From: Planctomycetaceae bacterium
GTDB lineage: Bacteria; Planctomycetota; Phycisphaerae; UBA1845; UTPLA1
Reading direction: 5' to 3'
DNA length: 64,000 nucleotides
Assembly: GCA_006969385.1 (NCBI GenBank)
Contig: CP030884.1
Coordinates: 372,001 to 436,000 of the forward strand
The notes under the pieces are model-generated. The model did no database searches. It had not been told where the DNA came from and was given only the letters and a program-made list of their open reading frames with translations. Shown here piece after piece: positions 54,198-63,769 of this stretch. The position numbers and the translations under genes were made by a program. Positions within the stretch are counted from its first letter, which is position 1. Each line of letters begins with the position of its first letter.

Positions 54198-54653
54198 CAA
54201 AAAACTCCTTCGTTCACGCCGCCGACAGTTACCATCGCACCGCCCGATGAAGGGTTGGCGGGTGCGACCCGTTGGCGACGTACCGCTCCGTCCGTCATGG
54301 CAAAGGCCGCACTCAGCCGTCGGAGCGGTCGGCGGTGCGGGCAGCCGGGGCGTCCCGGCATTGCGAAGCCCCGTAATTTAATGGGATTTGGGGGTTTGGA
54401 CAAGGTGCCAGAGGGGTTCGCGACGAGTGGGCAAGGCTGGCCGGAGCCATCGATTCCCCGCTTTTAGATCATGGATGGTATTTGTGGGCTCCGTCAAAAA
54501 TTCGCCGGCAAGTGGAGCAAATCGGCCCCACCAACCACGAAAAAACCCCGGCTCGGGCACACGAATCGTCGTGCCGCAGGCCGGGGTCCTCCTACCCCAC
54601 TCACCCTAGATATTGCTTCGCACGGCCCCCTCACCGAGACGCCGCGTTCCCCA
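54198..54653. other. Region upstream of rpsD
   Basis: It should contain the rpsD promoter and possibly an autoregulatory leader. A strong hairpin terminator is at 54540-54587. No gene is supported on either strand. Confidence 0.5.
54540..54587 (-). terminator. Rho-independent terminator downstream of the PilZ gene
   Basis: On the minus strand accccggc (54587-54580) pairs with gccggggt (54552-54545), with an inner stem ggcac/gtgcc. It is followed by six T. It separates the PilZ gene (stop 54654) from rpsD. Confidence 0.8.
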
Positions 54654-54932
54654 TTAGCGCGAATCCGTCCGGCATGCCACCAGCACCCGGTCGCGGTCGA
54701 TCGGCTTGACCCGCACCACGTATTGCCGGTTTTGACTATCTTCACCCACGATCCGGATGCGGTCGCCCGGCATCGGTGCGTCGCGACGATCCACGACCAG
54801 CGCCATGCCGGTGCGCGAGCAATCCCGCAAGAACCCATCCCGCGCGTTGAGCGTCTCGTTGATGGACCAGCGCAGCCGCCCTCCCGAGTGCTTGCGATCG
54901 AAAATACGACGATTGGCGAAATCGAATCCCAT
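54654..54932 (-). CDS. Small PilZ-domain protein
   Basis: 92 residues from MGFDFANRR, with GGAGG ten bases upstream. The c-di-GMP-binding signature is seen as RRIFDRKHSGGRLRW (R-x-x-x-R type) and DCSRTGMALVVDR (the D/NxSxxG motif). Beta strands follow (GDRIRIVGEDSQNRQYVVRV). It would be a c-di-GMP-responsive adaptor. The upstream methyltransferase gene is on the same strand but ends 166 bp before it. No known partner is adjacent. Confidence 0.78.
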   Translation of the reverse strand: MGFDFANRRIFDRKHSGGRLRWSINETLNARDGFLRDCSRTGMALVVDRRDAPMPGDRIRIVGEDSQNRQYVVRVKPIDRDRVLVACRTDSR

Positions 54933-55098
54933 GCTTCTGATACCTCCGTCCCTCAAATCGGCAGGATGTGCGCGAACGATCAGCGGATTCGCCGACGACG
55001 TCTGCAAATCGTGCGCAATAGAGGACGGGGCCGCACGCAAACGGCAAACCAGCCTCTATTCAAGGACGATGGATTTTCGGACGGTAGGAAAGTGATGC

Positions 55099-57105
55099 TT
55101 ACGCCGCCGACACGTCGGGCGTCGCATTTGTCGCGGATGGCGCGACCGCGAAGCGCGGGAATCGATCCTGATACGCCGCGAGCACGGCATCGGTGCTGTC
55201 ACTCAAACCATACGCGGCGCAGATCAGCGCGTGGATTCGATCCAATTCGCTTTGCTTCAACGTGCTGCTCGACGAGATGCGTCGCGCGATTGGCACCAAT
55301 TCACGAAGCGTCATAAGAAAATCGCGTGGCACGGGGAGTTTTCGCAACCAAGCGATACGCACCTGCGGTAACACCTTGCGCTGCTCGCCGCCGTCGAGTG
55401 CGTAATACAGTCGCACGAGTGGCGCGTTGAGCCACGCGCAAAGGCTCCAAAGAAATTCGTCCGGCCCGTCGATCAATTGATGGCAATGCACCGAGTTGAG
55501 CGCAACGATGCCGCCGGTCGGTTCGACGGCCGCGATCAACGTGTCCGCCGTTTGTCGCGATACGACCTTTGGCTGTTGAAATATCTCAGGATCGCGCAGC
55601 GAAGCACCGGCGCAGCGGGCTTCGGCGTCAATCAAGCTCGCGTTGTAGTCGATGCGCCGGCGCGGTTGCCTTAAGCAGTAACCTTGCGGTGCGATGTCTT
55701 CGCCCTCGATCAACGGCATAACGGCCGGGCCGACGTGCTGCGGATCGAGCAACACGTCGCGCATGAAGCGCGGGCCGGTGTTCACGCCGTCGCGGCTGCG
55801 CACGAAATCTTCAAACCGTGCGGGTTGATTTTGGACGGCTTGCCAAATCCGCTGCTCTGCGCGATTGCGAAACATCAGCAAGCGACCGTCGGTGGCGATG
55901 GCAGGCACGCGCTTGCGCAATCGGACGGGTTTGGCAGCGATTAATTCATCCGCTCGCAATTCGCCCTCTTCTTGCGTTGCGGGCCCTGCCGTGACGACCA
56001 CGCTGCCGACTTGCGCCTCGAACACGTTGCTTGAAATCGCTAGCCAATGCGACTGTTTGAACCGTTGACGCCATGCGGCGCGCAGTGGCTCGTAGGCCGT
56101 TGCGCTGGCAAACGTATCGGGCACGATGGCACAAACGACGCCGTCAGCTTTAGTCATTTCGATGGCCCGATGGATGAAGCAACCGAAAAGATTTAAACGG
56201 CCGCTTAGCTCATACGTTTCGCCGTATTGATTGACCGTCGCCGTCACGCGTGGATCGGACCGCCGCGAATACGTTGGCACATACGGCGGATTCATGATGC
56301 AGATGTCGGTGCGACGGGTAGCGCCGCGTTCGTTGAGCGCATCGCGACAAACGATGTTTGCCAACGCAGGGTCATTGCGATCGACGCCTGCCCAAGCCGC
56401 GAGGCGAGCGCGCGCGATCTCAACGGCCAGAGGATCGATATCGAAACCGTATAGATTATTGAGAAACGCCTTGCGCCACATCGTGTCAACCGAATCCAAA
56501 TTTTCGCAAAGCGTGGCTGCGCACTCAGCGATCGCAAGCAGCAACGCACCGCATCCACAGGCCGGGTCGGTAATTGTGAGCCTGCGAATCACGTTGCCAG
56601 CGTCAACTCTCAAACGATCGAAAATGTCAGGATCCAAACCGTTAGCCGTTGCACTAGACTTCGCGTGTGTAGCTTTCTTATCATCAAACAATGCTTTGGT
56701 CTGCTCGGCACTCACCCGTAGCGTGGCCGCTAACTTGTTCGTCAGCGCCCGCTGCGCCATGAGTTTCGCCATCCACGCGGGCGTGTAGATCGCACCGATG
56801 CCGTCGGTTTGGTTCAATTTTTCATAAAGGTTGGCAAGGCGTGAGAGTTGTTTGCCGCGGCGCTGCTGCTCGCTCACACCATCGTCATCCGCAGCAAAGA
56901 AACCATCGCTTAAGCGCGACCACGCATTGATTTGTATTTGCGCGCGGGCCGCTCGATCCTTAGGATTCTCAATCTCTTCTAATAAGCGTCGAACGACGAT
57001 TGCCGCTGGGTTGGCCACACCCGTCTGGTGGTCCACATCGTTCAGTACCTCTCGCGTCAAGCGAACGAGCTTCGATGTTGATTGGCTTTCAGACCGACGT
57101 GCCAT
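55099..57105 (-). CDS. Adenine-specific DNA methyltransferase, Eco57I/TaqI-like
   Basis: 668 residues. A helical N-terminal part (~1-115) is followed by YTPAWMAKLMAQRAL, SAM motif I ITDPACGCGALLLAIAECA, FLNNLYGFDIDPLAVEIARA (motif II) and catalytic motif IV ICIMNPPYVPTYSRR. Residues ~390-600 resemble a TaqI-like target-recognition domain (TGPRFMRDVLLDP, RRIDYNASLIDAEAR, VALNSVHCHQLID). No PD-(D/E)xK nuclease motif is visible, so it is either a solitary modification enzyme or paired with a nuclease outside the window. The start at 57105 has only GGAT upstream; the frame opens nine codons earlier. Base composition is like the host, unlike the EcoRI-type genes. Confidence 0.88.
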   Translation of the reverse strand: MARRSESQSTSKLVRLTREVLNDVDHQTGVANPAAIVVRRLLEEIENPKDRAARAQIQINAWSRLSDGFFAADDDGVSEQQRRGKQLSRLANLYEKLNQTDGIGAIYTPAWMAKLMAQRALTNKLAATLRVSAEQTKALFDDKKATHAKSSATANGLDPDIFDRLRVDAGNVIRRLTITDPACGCGALLLAIAECAATLCENLDSVDTMWRKAFLNNLYGFDIDPLAVEIARARLAAWAGVDRNDPALANIVCRDALNERGATRRTDICIMNPPYVPTYSRRSDPRVTATVNQYGETYELSGRLNLFGCFIHRAIEMTKADGVVCAIVPDTFASATAYEPLRAAWRQRFKQSHWLAISSNVFEAQVGSVVVTAGPATQEEGELRADELIAAKPVRLRKRVPAIATDGRLLMFRNRAEQRIWQAVQNQPARFEDFVRSRDGVNTGPRFMRDVLLDPQHVGPAVMPLIEGEDIAPQGYCLRQPRRRIDYNASLIDAEARCAGASLRDPEIFQQPKVVSRQTADTLIAAVEPTGGIVALNSVHCHQLIDGPDEFLWSLCAWLNAPLVRLYYALDGGEQRKVLPQVRIAWLRKLPVPRDFLMTLRELVPIARRISSSSTLKQSELDRIHALICAAYGLSDSTDAVLAAYQDRFPRFAVAPSATNATPDVSAA

Positions 57106-57441
57106 CGTAAGTGATCCGCTTGCATCGACCATTCGAAGACGCGCGCAACCGATGCGCCGACCGTCTGTTTATTAAGGTCGGCATGGATTGGGATAAAAAA
57201 TGAATAGCGTTTGAGGATTAACGAGCGAATCGTCAATTCCCCACCCTTTTCTATCGAAATGGATGGGACACCCGATTGCTCGCGGCATCAAACTCGCGCG
57301 CAAAATTAACCCCCGGCCATTGGCCGGGGGCTAAATGCAAACCATCGATTTAATGCCGAAGGAACAATCTAAATCCCGGTAGGAATAATCTAAATCCCTT
57401 TGGCGACAATCTAAACGCTGAATAAACGCATTCAATTTTGC
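57106..57441. other. Intergenic region between the methyltransferase and murA
   Basis: It contains a palindrome cccccggcc-att-ggccggggg (57310-57330), followed on the minus strand by TTAATTTTG, a candidate weak terminator for murA. Three tandem ~21-bp units with the word aatctaaa lie at 57361-57422. No gene is supported. Confidence 0.55.
57361..57422. repeat. Three tandem ~21-bp imperfect units
   Basis: Units ggaacaatctaaatcccggt, ggaataatctaaatcccttt and ggcgacaatctaaacgctga share (c/t)aatctaaa. They lie directly 3' of murA. Confidence 0.6.
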
Positions 57442-58710
57442 CTACGACGGCACGCGCCGAATATCCGCCCCGATTGCCGCCAGCCGCTGTTCGATCCGGT
57501 CGTACCCACGATCGATATGATACACGCGCGACACGTGCGTCGTTCCCTTGGCAATCAACCCCGCGAGCACCAGCGCCGCCGACGCCCGCAGGTCGCTCGC
57601 CATCACCGGCGCGCCGACGAGGTTTTTCACGCCTTCGATAATGACCGTCGGCCCTTCCTTGCGCAGCTTGGCCCCCATGCGGTTCAACTCGGCCACATGC
57701 ACGAAACGGTCAGGGAAGATCTTCTCCGTAATCACGCTGTTACCATCGGCCAGGCACAACAGCGCCATCACCTGAGCCTGCAGGTCGGTCGGATAACCCG
57801 GGTACGGCTGCGTCGTGATCGTCACCGGTTCCAACCGGCGCGACGACGACACTTGCACGATTCCGTCGGCACTGCGTTCGACGTTGACGCCCACGATGCG
57901 CAGGCGATCGATCAATGCCATCAAGTGGTCGAGCCGGCTATTCTCGATCTTGACATCACCATTGGTAATGGCGGCGGCGATGATGAACGTGCCCGCCTCG
58001 ATGCGATCGGGAATCACCTGATGCTCGCAGCCGCGCAGTTGATCGACGCCTTCGATGGAAATCCGCGGCGTGCCGTGCCCCGTGATCTGCGCGCCGCATC
58101 GATTTAGATAATCGGCTAGATCGACGATCTCGGGTTCGCAGGCGGCGCACTCGATCACCGTCGTGCCGTCGGCCAAACACGCCGCCATCATCACGTTGGC
58201 CGTGCCGAGCACCGTCGATCCAAACGGCCCGCCCAGAAACACCTCGGCACCGCGCAGTTTTTTCGCCTTCAGATAGATATCGCCACCGACCAGATCGATA
58301 TCCGCGCCGAGGGCTTCCAAACCCTGCAAATGCAGCCCGATCGGTCGGTAACCGATGTTGCAGCCGCCGGGCAGACTGACTTGCGCCTTGCCGCGCTTCG
58401 CCAGCAGCGGCCCCATCACGCACACGCTCGCGCGCATTTTGCGCACCAACTCATACTCGGCATGGCAATTCAGCTCGTCCTCAACCTGAACGCGAATCGC
58501 CCCTTCCGCGCCCCGCGAAACCGACACACCCAGCTTTTCGAGCAGGTACATCATGTGGTTCGTGTCGCTCAGGTCGGGCAAGTCGCGAAAAACCGACTCA
58601 CCTTCCGTCAAAAGCGACGCCGCCAGCAGTGGCAACGAGGCATTTTTCGAGCCATTTACGCGAATCGTTCCCTTAAGTCGCTTACCGCCGTTGATCTGGA
58701 ATTGATCCAA
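57442..58710 (-). CDS. murA: UDP-N-acetylglucosamine 1-carboxyvinyltransferase
   Basis: About 422 residues, the family length. Key elements: NGSKNASLPLLAASLLTEG (active-site Lys), LPGGCNIGYRPIGLHLQGLE (catalytic loop Cys, the fosfomycin target), PYPGYPTDLQAQVMAL and DLRASAALVLAGL (active-site Arg). It transfers enolpyruvate from PEP to UDP-GlcNAc, the first committed step of peptidoglycan synthesis. This supports a wall-making planctomycete. I set the start at TTG 58710, preceded by GGGGGAAG, because the protein then begins at the usual point (LDQFQINGGKRLKG); an ATG at 58779 would add 23 atypical residues. Confidence 0.96.
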   Translation of the reverse strand: MDQFQINGGKRLKGTIRVNGSKNASLPLLAASLLTEGESVFRDLPDLSDTNHMMYLLEKLGVSVSRGAEGAIRVQVEDELNCHAEYELVRKMRASVCVMGPLLAKRGKAQVSLPGGCNIGYRPIGLHLQGLEALGADIDLVGGDIYLKAKKLRGAEVFLGGPFGSTVLGTANVMMAACLADGTTVIECAACEPEIVDLADYLNRCGAQITGHGTPRISIEGVDQLRGCEHQVIPDRIEAGTFIIAAAITNGDVKIENSRLDHLMALIDRLRIVGVNVERSADGIVQVSSSRRLEPVTITTQPYPGYPTDLQAQVMALLCLADGNSVITEKIFPDRFVHVAELNRMGAKLRKEGPTVIIEGVKNLVGAPVMASDLRASAALVLAGLIAKGTTHVSRVYHIDRGYDRIEQRLAAIGADIRRVPS

Positions 58711-59111
58711 GGTCTTCCCCCAATTGAAAGAAGCGTCGTTATTTGGGTGCGGCCCAAAGGCGTTGCCGATCCCGCCCACGCCGCATCTCAGCAGTACGCT
58801 ACCAGATTGACCGTCGATCGGTAACTGCCGCCCAAAATTGCCTGCGCGGCGTCAATTTATCGCGTATGGTTGCAGGGAATCGCCCGGACGGATGCCGACG
58901 AATAGGGAATAGATGGTATATTGGGCGTTCGCGCGCAATCGATGGCGGCAATGGCACCTCGGACGTGGTTTGCGCGGGGCCGCAAGCAGCCATGTTAGAT
59001 CTGACGGTGACCGCATCCTGACGGGCGCGGCTCTGATTCGCGCGGTTGCGTCGCTGTTGTCGGCGTATAAACGACGCTCCAGTTTCAAGGGGATGCAAAC
59101 AAAACAGTTCC

Positions 59112-59999
59112 ATGAGCGACCAGCAAGAAGTCGTCATCTCGATTCAGAACCTTCGCAAGAGCTTTCCCGGCAAAGACGGGCAAGAGCATGTGGTACTGCA
59201 CGACGTCAGTTTCGATATCTATCGCGGCGAGACCATCATCATCATGGGTGGCTCGGGCTGCGGTAAGTCCACGATGCTCAACTGCCTGATCGGCGAATAC
59301 GACATCTCCAGCGGCAAGGTCCTCTACAAAACCCGCGACATGGATGCCCCCAAAGATATCGTGGGCATGGACGACGCCGACCTGAACGAGATTCGCAAGC
59401 GCTTCGGAATTTTGTTTCAGAGCGGCGCGCTGTTTAATTCGATGACGCTCGCCGAAAACGTCGCCCTGCCACTGCGCGAACACAGCTACGTCGATCCCGA
59501 CATTATCGATATCGTGGTCACGCTCAAACTCGAACAAGTCCACATGCTGCCCCATCGCGACAAGATGCCCTCGATGCTGTCGGGCGGCCAAAAGAAACGC
59601 GCGGGCTTGGCACGGGCGGCCGTGCTCGATCCGGAAATTCTCTTCTACGACGAACCCTCCGCCGGTCTCGACCCCGTCACCAGCGCCGCCATCGACGAAC
59701 TCATCATCGATCTATCCAAAAAGCTAAACGTCACGAGTGTCGTCGTCACCCACGAAATGGACTCGGCCTTTCGCATCGCCGACCGCATGGTCATGCTCGA
59801 TCAGGGCAAAGTGCTTAAAATAGGCCCCCGCTCGGAATTTGAAGCGCTGCGCGATACGCCGGTCGAGCAGCTCAAAACCCGCGAAGAAAAATTGATGAAC
59901 CAGTTTCTCAACGGCCTCACCAAGGGCCCGCTGACCGACGCCGAAGGCATGAGCGAATTTGAGAAACTCCTCGTACTGTCTGACGAAAGCAATGGCTAA
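59112..59999 (+). CDS. mlaF: ABC transporter ATP-binding protein, MlaF-like
   Basis: 295 residues. Walker A IIIMGGSGCGKSTMLNCL, Q-loop FGILFQSGALFNSMTLAENV (typical of MlaF/Mkl proteins), signature MLSGGQKKRAGLARA, Walker B EILFYDEPSAGLDPVTS and the switch His VVVTHEMDSAF. A C-terminal extension of ~40 residues (GLTKGPLTDAEGMSEFEKLL) is present. In Gram-negative bacteria it powers retrograde or anterograde phospholipid transport with MlaE and MlaD. The MCE gene overlaps its stop by one base. No MlaE-type permease is next to it. Confidence 0.92.
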   Translation: MSDQQEVVISIQNLRKSFPGKDGQEHVVLHDVSFDIYRGETIIIMGGSGCGKSTMLNCLIGEYDISSGKVLYKTRDMDAPKDIVGMDDADLNEIRKRFGILFQSGALFNSMTLAENVALPLREHSYVDPDIIDIVVTLKLEQVHMLPHRDKMPSMLSGGQKKRAGLARAAVLDPEILFYDEPSAGLDPVTSAAIDELIIDLSKKLNVTSVVVTHEMDSAFRIADRMVMLDQGKVLKIGPRSEFEALRDTPVEQLKTREEKLMNQFLNGLTKGPLTDAEGMSEFEKLLVLSDESNG

Positions 60000-61318
60000 T
60001 GGCGCAACGACGCAACGAACTACAGCTCGGCTTGCTAACATTAATCGTGATGGCGCTGGCCGTTGTGATTTTGATCTCGATCAGCAAAGACGTGGAGGCC
60101 GGTGCCCAGCCGGTGGCGATCCGCTTTCCGCCCACGCCCATCATGCCGCCGATTAACGAAGGCGCGATCGTGCTCGTCGGCGGACAAACCGTCGGCAAGG
60201 TCACCAAGGCCGAACTGGTGCGCGAACCTTCGACCGACGCCGACGGCCAACCGACCTTTCACATCAACGTGCTGGCGAAGATTCGCGACGATCTTGTTTT
60301 GCGAGAAAACTGTTCCGCCTTTGCCGAAGCGCCGGCCCTAGGCGGTGCGGCGATCATTCGACTCGATCTGGGTTCGGCCGCCAAAACCTTTGACGGCGAA
60401 TTCATCGAAGGTGCACCACCCGGCGGCTTTGCCGGTGCATTGGCGTCGATTCAAACGGAACTCGACGGCGCGCGCGAAGGCTCGCTGCTGTGGCAAATCA
60501 AGATGCAATTGGACCCCCAAACCGAACAATCGATGGTCGCCCGGCTCAACCAATCGTTGGCCGATATCAACGACATCACGTCATCGCTAAACGTCCAACT
60601 CACGCAGCAAGAAAAAGACACGCTGATCACGAAAATTCAAGTCGTCGCCGATAACATCGCGGCCATGACGACCAACCTGCGCAATGAATTCGATCGCGAT
60701 CAGCCCGATGTGATGCTCACCAAGCTGCATACCACGCTCGACACACTCAACGTCGGCATCGAAAGCGTCTCGCGGTTGCTCACGCATAATGAAGACGCGC
60801 TCAATCGCACGGTCGCGAATGTGGAAACCACGACGGGCAACATCGCCCGCGAAACCGATGCCGAACGACCCGACAGCCTCGTCGCACAAATTCGCCTCGG
60901 TATCAACAAGCTCAACACATCGCTCGACGACTTCAACACGATCACCGACACCACGCGCGGCATCGTGGTGCTCAACCGTCAGAATATCAATCGCTTGTTG
61001 GTCAACTTCAAGGAAAGCTCCGACCATATCAAGACGGGCGTGAAGTACGTGCTGCGTCATCCGTGGCGACTGTTGAACGCACCCGACGCCAAGGAAATGA
61101 AAGAGCAAGCCATCTTTGACGCCGCCCGCAGCTTCGCCGAAGCCGCCACCAGCGTCGACGACGCCGCCGCACGATTGCAAAGCCTCTCAGAACTCCACAA
61201 TGGCAACATCCCCATCGACGACCCCGACCTTCAAGTTTTGCGCGACGACCTAAAAACGACGCAGACGAAATATAAGCAAGCGGAAGCGAAGCTGTGGTCG
61301 GAGATTGGGGGAGGGTAA
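59999..61318 (+). CDS. MCE-domain (MlaD-like) lipid-transport protein
   Basis: 439 residues. One N-terminal membrane anchor (LGLLTLIVMALAVVILISIS) is followed by an MCE beta domain (residues ~40-140: GAIVLVGGQTVGKVTKAELV, HINVLAKIRDDLVLRENC, LGGAAIIRLDLGS). A long helical region follows (~160-420; LNQSLADINDITSSLNVQLT, TLDTLNVGIESVSRLLTHNE), much longer than in E. coli MlaD. Such helices form tubes across the periplasm in larger MCE proteins. The ATG overlaps the MlaF stop (TAATG), so the two are co-translated. Confidence 0.88.
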   Translation: MAQRRNELQLGLLTLIVMALAVVILISISKDVEAGAQPVAIRFPPTPIMPPINEGAIVLVGGQTVGKVTKAELVREPSTDADGQPTFHINVLAKIRDDLVLRENCSAFAEAPALGGAAIIRLDLGSAAKTFDGEFIEGAPPGGFAGALASIQTELDGAREGSLLWQIKMQLDPQTEQSMVARLNQSLADINDITSSLNVQLTQQEKDTLITKIQVVADNIAAMTTNLRNEFDRDQPDVMLTKLHTTLDTLNVGIESVSRLLTHNEDALNRTVANVETTTGNIARETDAERPDSLVAQIRLGINKLNTSLDDFNTITDTTRGIVVLNRQNINRLLVNFKESSDHIKTGVKYVLRHPWRLLNAPDAKEMKEQAIFDAARSFAEAATSVDDAAARLQSLSELHNGNIPIDDPDLQVLRDDLKTTQTKYKQAEAKLWSEIGGG

Positions 61319-61614
61319 TTACCCCAGATCGAAGTCGATTTGATCGCGACCGTGCGAAACGCCTAACGACAGCTTCTATTCGATGGACACAACGCACTTG
61401 TAGGTCGGGTCATCAATCCGACGATTACACTACGCGACTCGTAGGTCGGGTCATCGACCCGACAACTCCGCGCTGCACGCAATAGACGTATCCGAACGCA
61501 CTAGAGTTACGATTTCGTAAATCGCGTTTGTCAAAACGAATTAAGGCCCTCGCGTCACACCGCGTCGGGTCGATGACCCGACCTACTTGCCTTCGTCAAA
61601 GCCCCGTCGCACCA
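61319..61614. repeat. Cluster of 'taggtcgggtcatcgacccgac' repeats
   Basis: Two direct copies (61400-61422 and 61441-61463) and one inverted copy (61564-61586); another lies at 24133-24154. Each is itself palindromic (gtcgggt-cat/cga-acccgac). No gene in this stretch. Confidence 0.85.
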
Positions 61615-62355
61615 TTACTTCGCAATCAAGGGCGCCAACACCACCTGTGCCCAGTCGCGCGAAAGATACCCCAAATGCCCACCGCCGTGACCGTACTTGC
61701 GCCACGCGGGCGTCCATTCGATTTGCGTTAGCCCTTCGCAAGCGACCAATGCATTATCGTCATTCACAAACCCACAATGCCCCGCCGAAAGCACCTTCTT
61801 GCGATCGATCGTGCCGAACACTTTCGTACCCGCGCCCACGATACAATCGCGCGTGCTGTAAATATTGACGATGCCGGCGCGCGACTTCTTCAACAACGGT
61901 CGCACGTCGTAACGATTCGAGATCGCCGCAGCAACCAATATCGTTTGATCCACCGTAGCGCCATCAGCCAGCGCCTCCAACGACAACACTGCCAAGCCCC
62001 CGCCGCCCGAATAACCGATTAACGTCAATGGCGCATCGGGATATTCCGCGCGTAGTACTTTGATCTTGCGCGCGATTGCTGCGGCACGCTCGCGGTTGCG
62101 CGGTAAGTCGGACAAGTTTTGCAGCGAAGACAACGGCGGTGAACCCCACGGCACAATCTCGATCGCCTGCTCAATGCCCGCGCGCCGCAACCCTTCATAA
62201 ACGTGCTTCAACTGCCACGCGTTGCCCTCAACGCCCGGCAACATGATCACCGTCCCGCGTAGGCGTTCGTCCGGCGTCACCGGCGGCGGCTGAAAGCAAC
62301 CGCAGCCGCATAACGCGGCCAACATAGACGCCGCCGATTGCCATTTTGCCGTCAT
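61615..62355 (-). CDS. Serine hydrolase-like lipoprotein, paralogue of 32622-33845
   Basis: 246 residues from MTAKWQSAASML, with AAGGAT seven bases upstream. A cysteine-rich signal end (LAALCGCGC) suggests a lipoprotein. The core reads GTVIMLPGVEGNAWQLKHVY, YEGLRRAGIEQAIEIVPW, YPDAPLTLIGYSGGGGLAVL (nucleophile Ser in GYSGG), IVNIYSTRDCIVG (acid region) and KYGHGGGHLGYLS (candidate His). It has the same order of blocks as the gene at 32622 but a standard G-Y-S-G-G elbow and no low-complexity tail. Likely a periplasmic esterase or lipase; substrate unknown. Confidence 0.8.
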   Translation of the reverse strand: MTAKWQSAASMLAALCGCGCFQPPPVTPDERLRGTVIMLPGVEGNAWQLKHVYEGLRRAGIEQAIEIVPWGSPPLSSLQNLSDLPRNRERAAAIARKIKVLRAEYPDAPLTLIGYSGGGGLAVLSLEALADGATVDQTILVAAAISNRYDVRPLLKKSRAGIVNIYSTRDCIVGAGTKVFGTIDRKKVLSAGHCGFVNDDNALVACEGLTQIEWTPAWRKYGHGGGHLGYLSRDWAQVVLAPLIAK

Positions 62356-62451
62356 GGTCGCCATCCTTGTTGCCGCTACCGCTCGCACACTAATTGCGGG
62401 CATCGTCGCCATCCATCCTTGCACACAAAACACGCTTTAGGGTTGATTCAC

Positions 62452-62490
62452 ACTCCCTCTCCCTCGCAGGAAGCGCGCCGGGGTGAGGGT
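62452..62490. repeat. 'ctccctctccctcg...gccggggtgaggg' repeat, copy 2
   Basis: Near copy of the element at 20293-20329. Confidence 0.6.
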
Positions 62491-62740
62491 TTTAACCACA
62501 GCCCGATCACGACGAACCCCCAAAATAACCGTGGATAAAAGACCTACCGAAATCCTTGACACGACATGTCGCCTTAAGCGATAGAAATGGCCTTTTGTTG
62601 CTTGCCGTACCGACGCGACGATATACTACCGGCTTTGCGGCAGGAAGATCACGGCACGAAGCCATCGGCGCAGCTCTGCACCCGGCAAATATCGTGTCAA
62701 CGCTCATCGGTCGATTCGCCCAACTCAGGGGAAGCAAAAA

Positions 62741-63559
62741 ATGAAACGCACGCGCTCGGCTTTCACCCTCATCGAATTGCTCGTCGTCATCGCGATCATC
62801 GCGCTGATTCTGTCGATCCTGCTACCGTCGCTGTCGCGCGCCAAAGAAACCGCCAAGCGGATGAAGTGCCAAAGCAATCTCAAGCAGATCATGACGGCGC
62901 AAGTGATGTACATGGAAGACAACGGTCGCGTGGTGCCGTGGATCAACCCGCACCCGCAGGCCACTTGGGCGTCGCAGTTCGTTTGGGGTGGTTTCAAGCC
63001 GCCGGTGATTACCGATCTGTTCGGAACTAATATCGATCTCGCGCGCTGGCGGGTGGAAGAACGGCCGTTGGCAAAGTACCTCGTGCCCGGTTCGGTTGGC
63101 GACGATCGGCCCAAGATTTACATCTGCCCCGGCGACCGCACGCCGGGCTGGGGCATCATCGGCCAACAAACGCAAGTCGATCCCGATAGCACGCAATCCT
63201 CCTGGGAAGTTGCCGGCACAAGCTACGCCGTTAATTGGTACTGGCTGAATTATTACACGAGTTCGTGGACGCGAAGCAGGTTAGCGCAATACGAGAAAGA
63301 GATGCTGCCCCAACTCGTCGGCGGCGATGCATCCGAGTTCACCGTTTATTACGAATCGTACATGCACAACCTGATGGCCAGCGCCGACCATAACGGCGGC
63401 GGCTTTCAGGTCATGGGTTGGCACCGCCGCTATTCGCAACACGTGCTCGGCTTTTTAGACGGTCATGCGGAAAACAAATTCCTCGACACGCGCTATCCCT
63501 ACGGTGTCGGCTGGAAAGCCTGGCCCGAACGCGGCCTACCGGCGTATTTGCAACCGTGA
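62741..63559 (+). CDS. Pseudopilin-like protein with prepilin N-terminal methylation motif
   Basis: 272 residues. The leader is short ([20 protein letters not shown]); cleavage would fall after Ala rather than the usual Gly, before the conserved Phe, so processing could be less efficient. The helix is followed by [19 protein letters not shown], and [16 protein letters not shown] near the end is the H-x-D-G-type motif of planctomycete type II secretion G-like proteins. GGGGAAG lies six bases before the ATG. It is a relative of the gene at 16286-17308; both stand alone without secretion ATPase or secretin genes. Confidence 0.88.
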   Translation: MKRTRSAFTLIELLVVIAIIALILSILLPSLSRAKETAKRMKCQSNLKQIMTAQVMYMEDNGRVVPWINPHPQATWASQFVWGGFKPPVITDLFGTNIDLARWRVEERPLAKYLVPGSVGDDRPKIYICPGDRTPGWGIIGQQTQVDPDSTQSSWEVAGTSYAVNWYWLNYYTSSWTRSRLAQYEKEMLPQLVGGDASEFTVYYESYMHNLMASADHNGGGFQVMGWHRRYSQHVLGFLDGHAENKFLDTRYPYGVGWKAWPERGLPAYLQP

Positions 63560-63693
63560 TGGAATATTTGCATCCGCGATGGTGGTTGTTTCTTTGACGA
63601 TCCGCATTTCGTAATGTCGCGCACTTCGTGTTGATTTGCGCTTCGAGTTAATGCGTGCTTTGCGACGATATTCCCAAGCCGCTGGCGCAGCCA

Positions 63694-63756
63694 GCGCTGT
63701 GGCACCGGTTTGCAACCGGTGGTCTGCGCTGTGGCACCGGTTTGCAACCGGTGGTC
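63694..63756. repeat. Two direct 31-bp copies of a palindromic element
   Basis: 63694-63724 and 63726-63756 are identical. Each contains accggtt-tgc-aaccggt. Related gccggctattagccggtgcca words occur at 12486 and 24091. Confidence 0.85.
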
Positions 63757-63769
63757 CGTGCCGAACGGC

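Noticed and set aside
57310..57330. Palindrome as a definite murA terminator
   Set aside because: The stem is strong, but the following T tract is interrupted (TTAATTTTG) and a 21-bp tandem repeat lies between it and murA; left as a candidate only.
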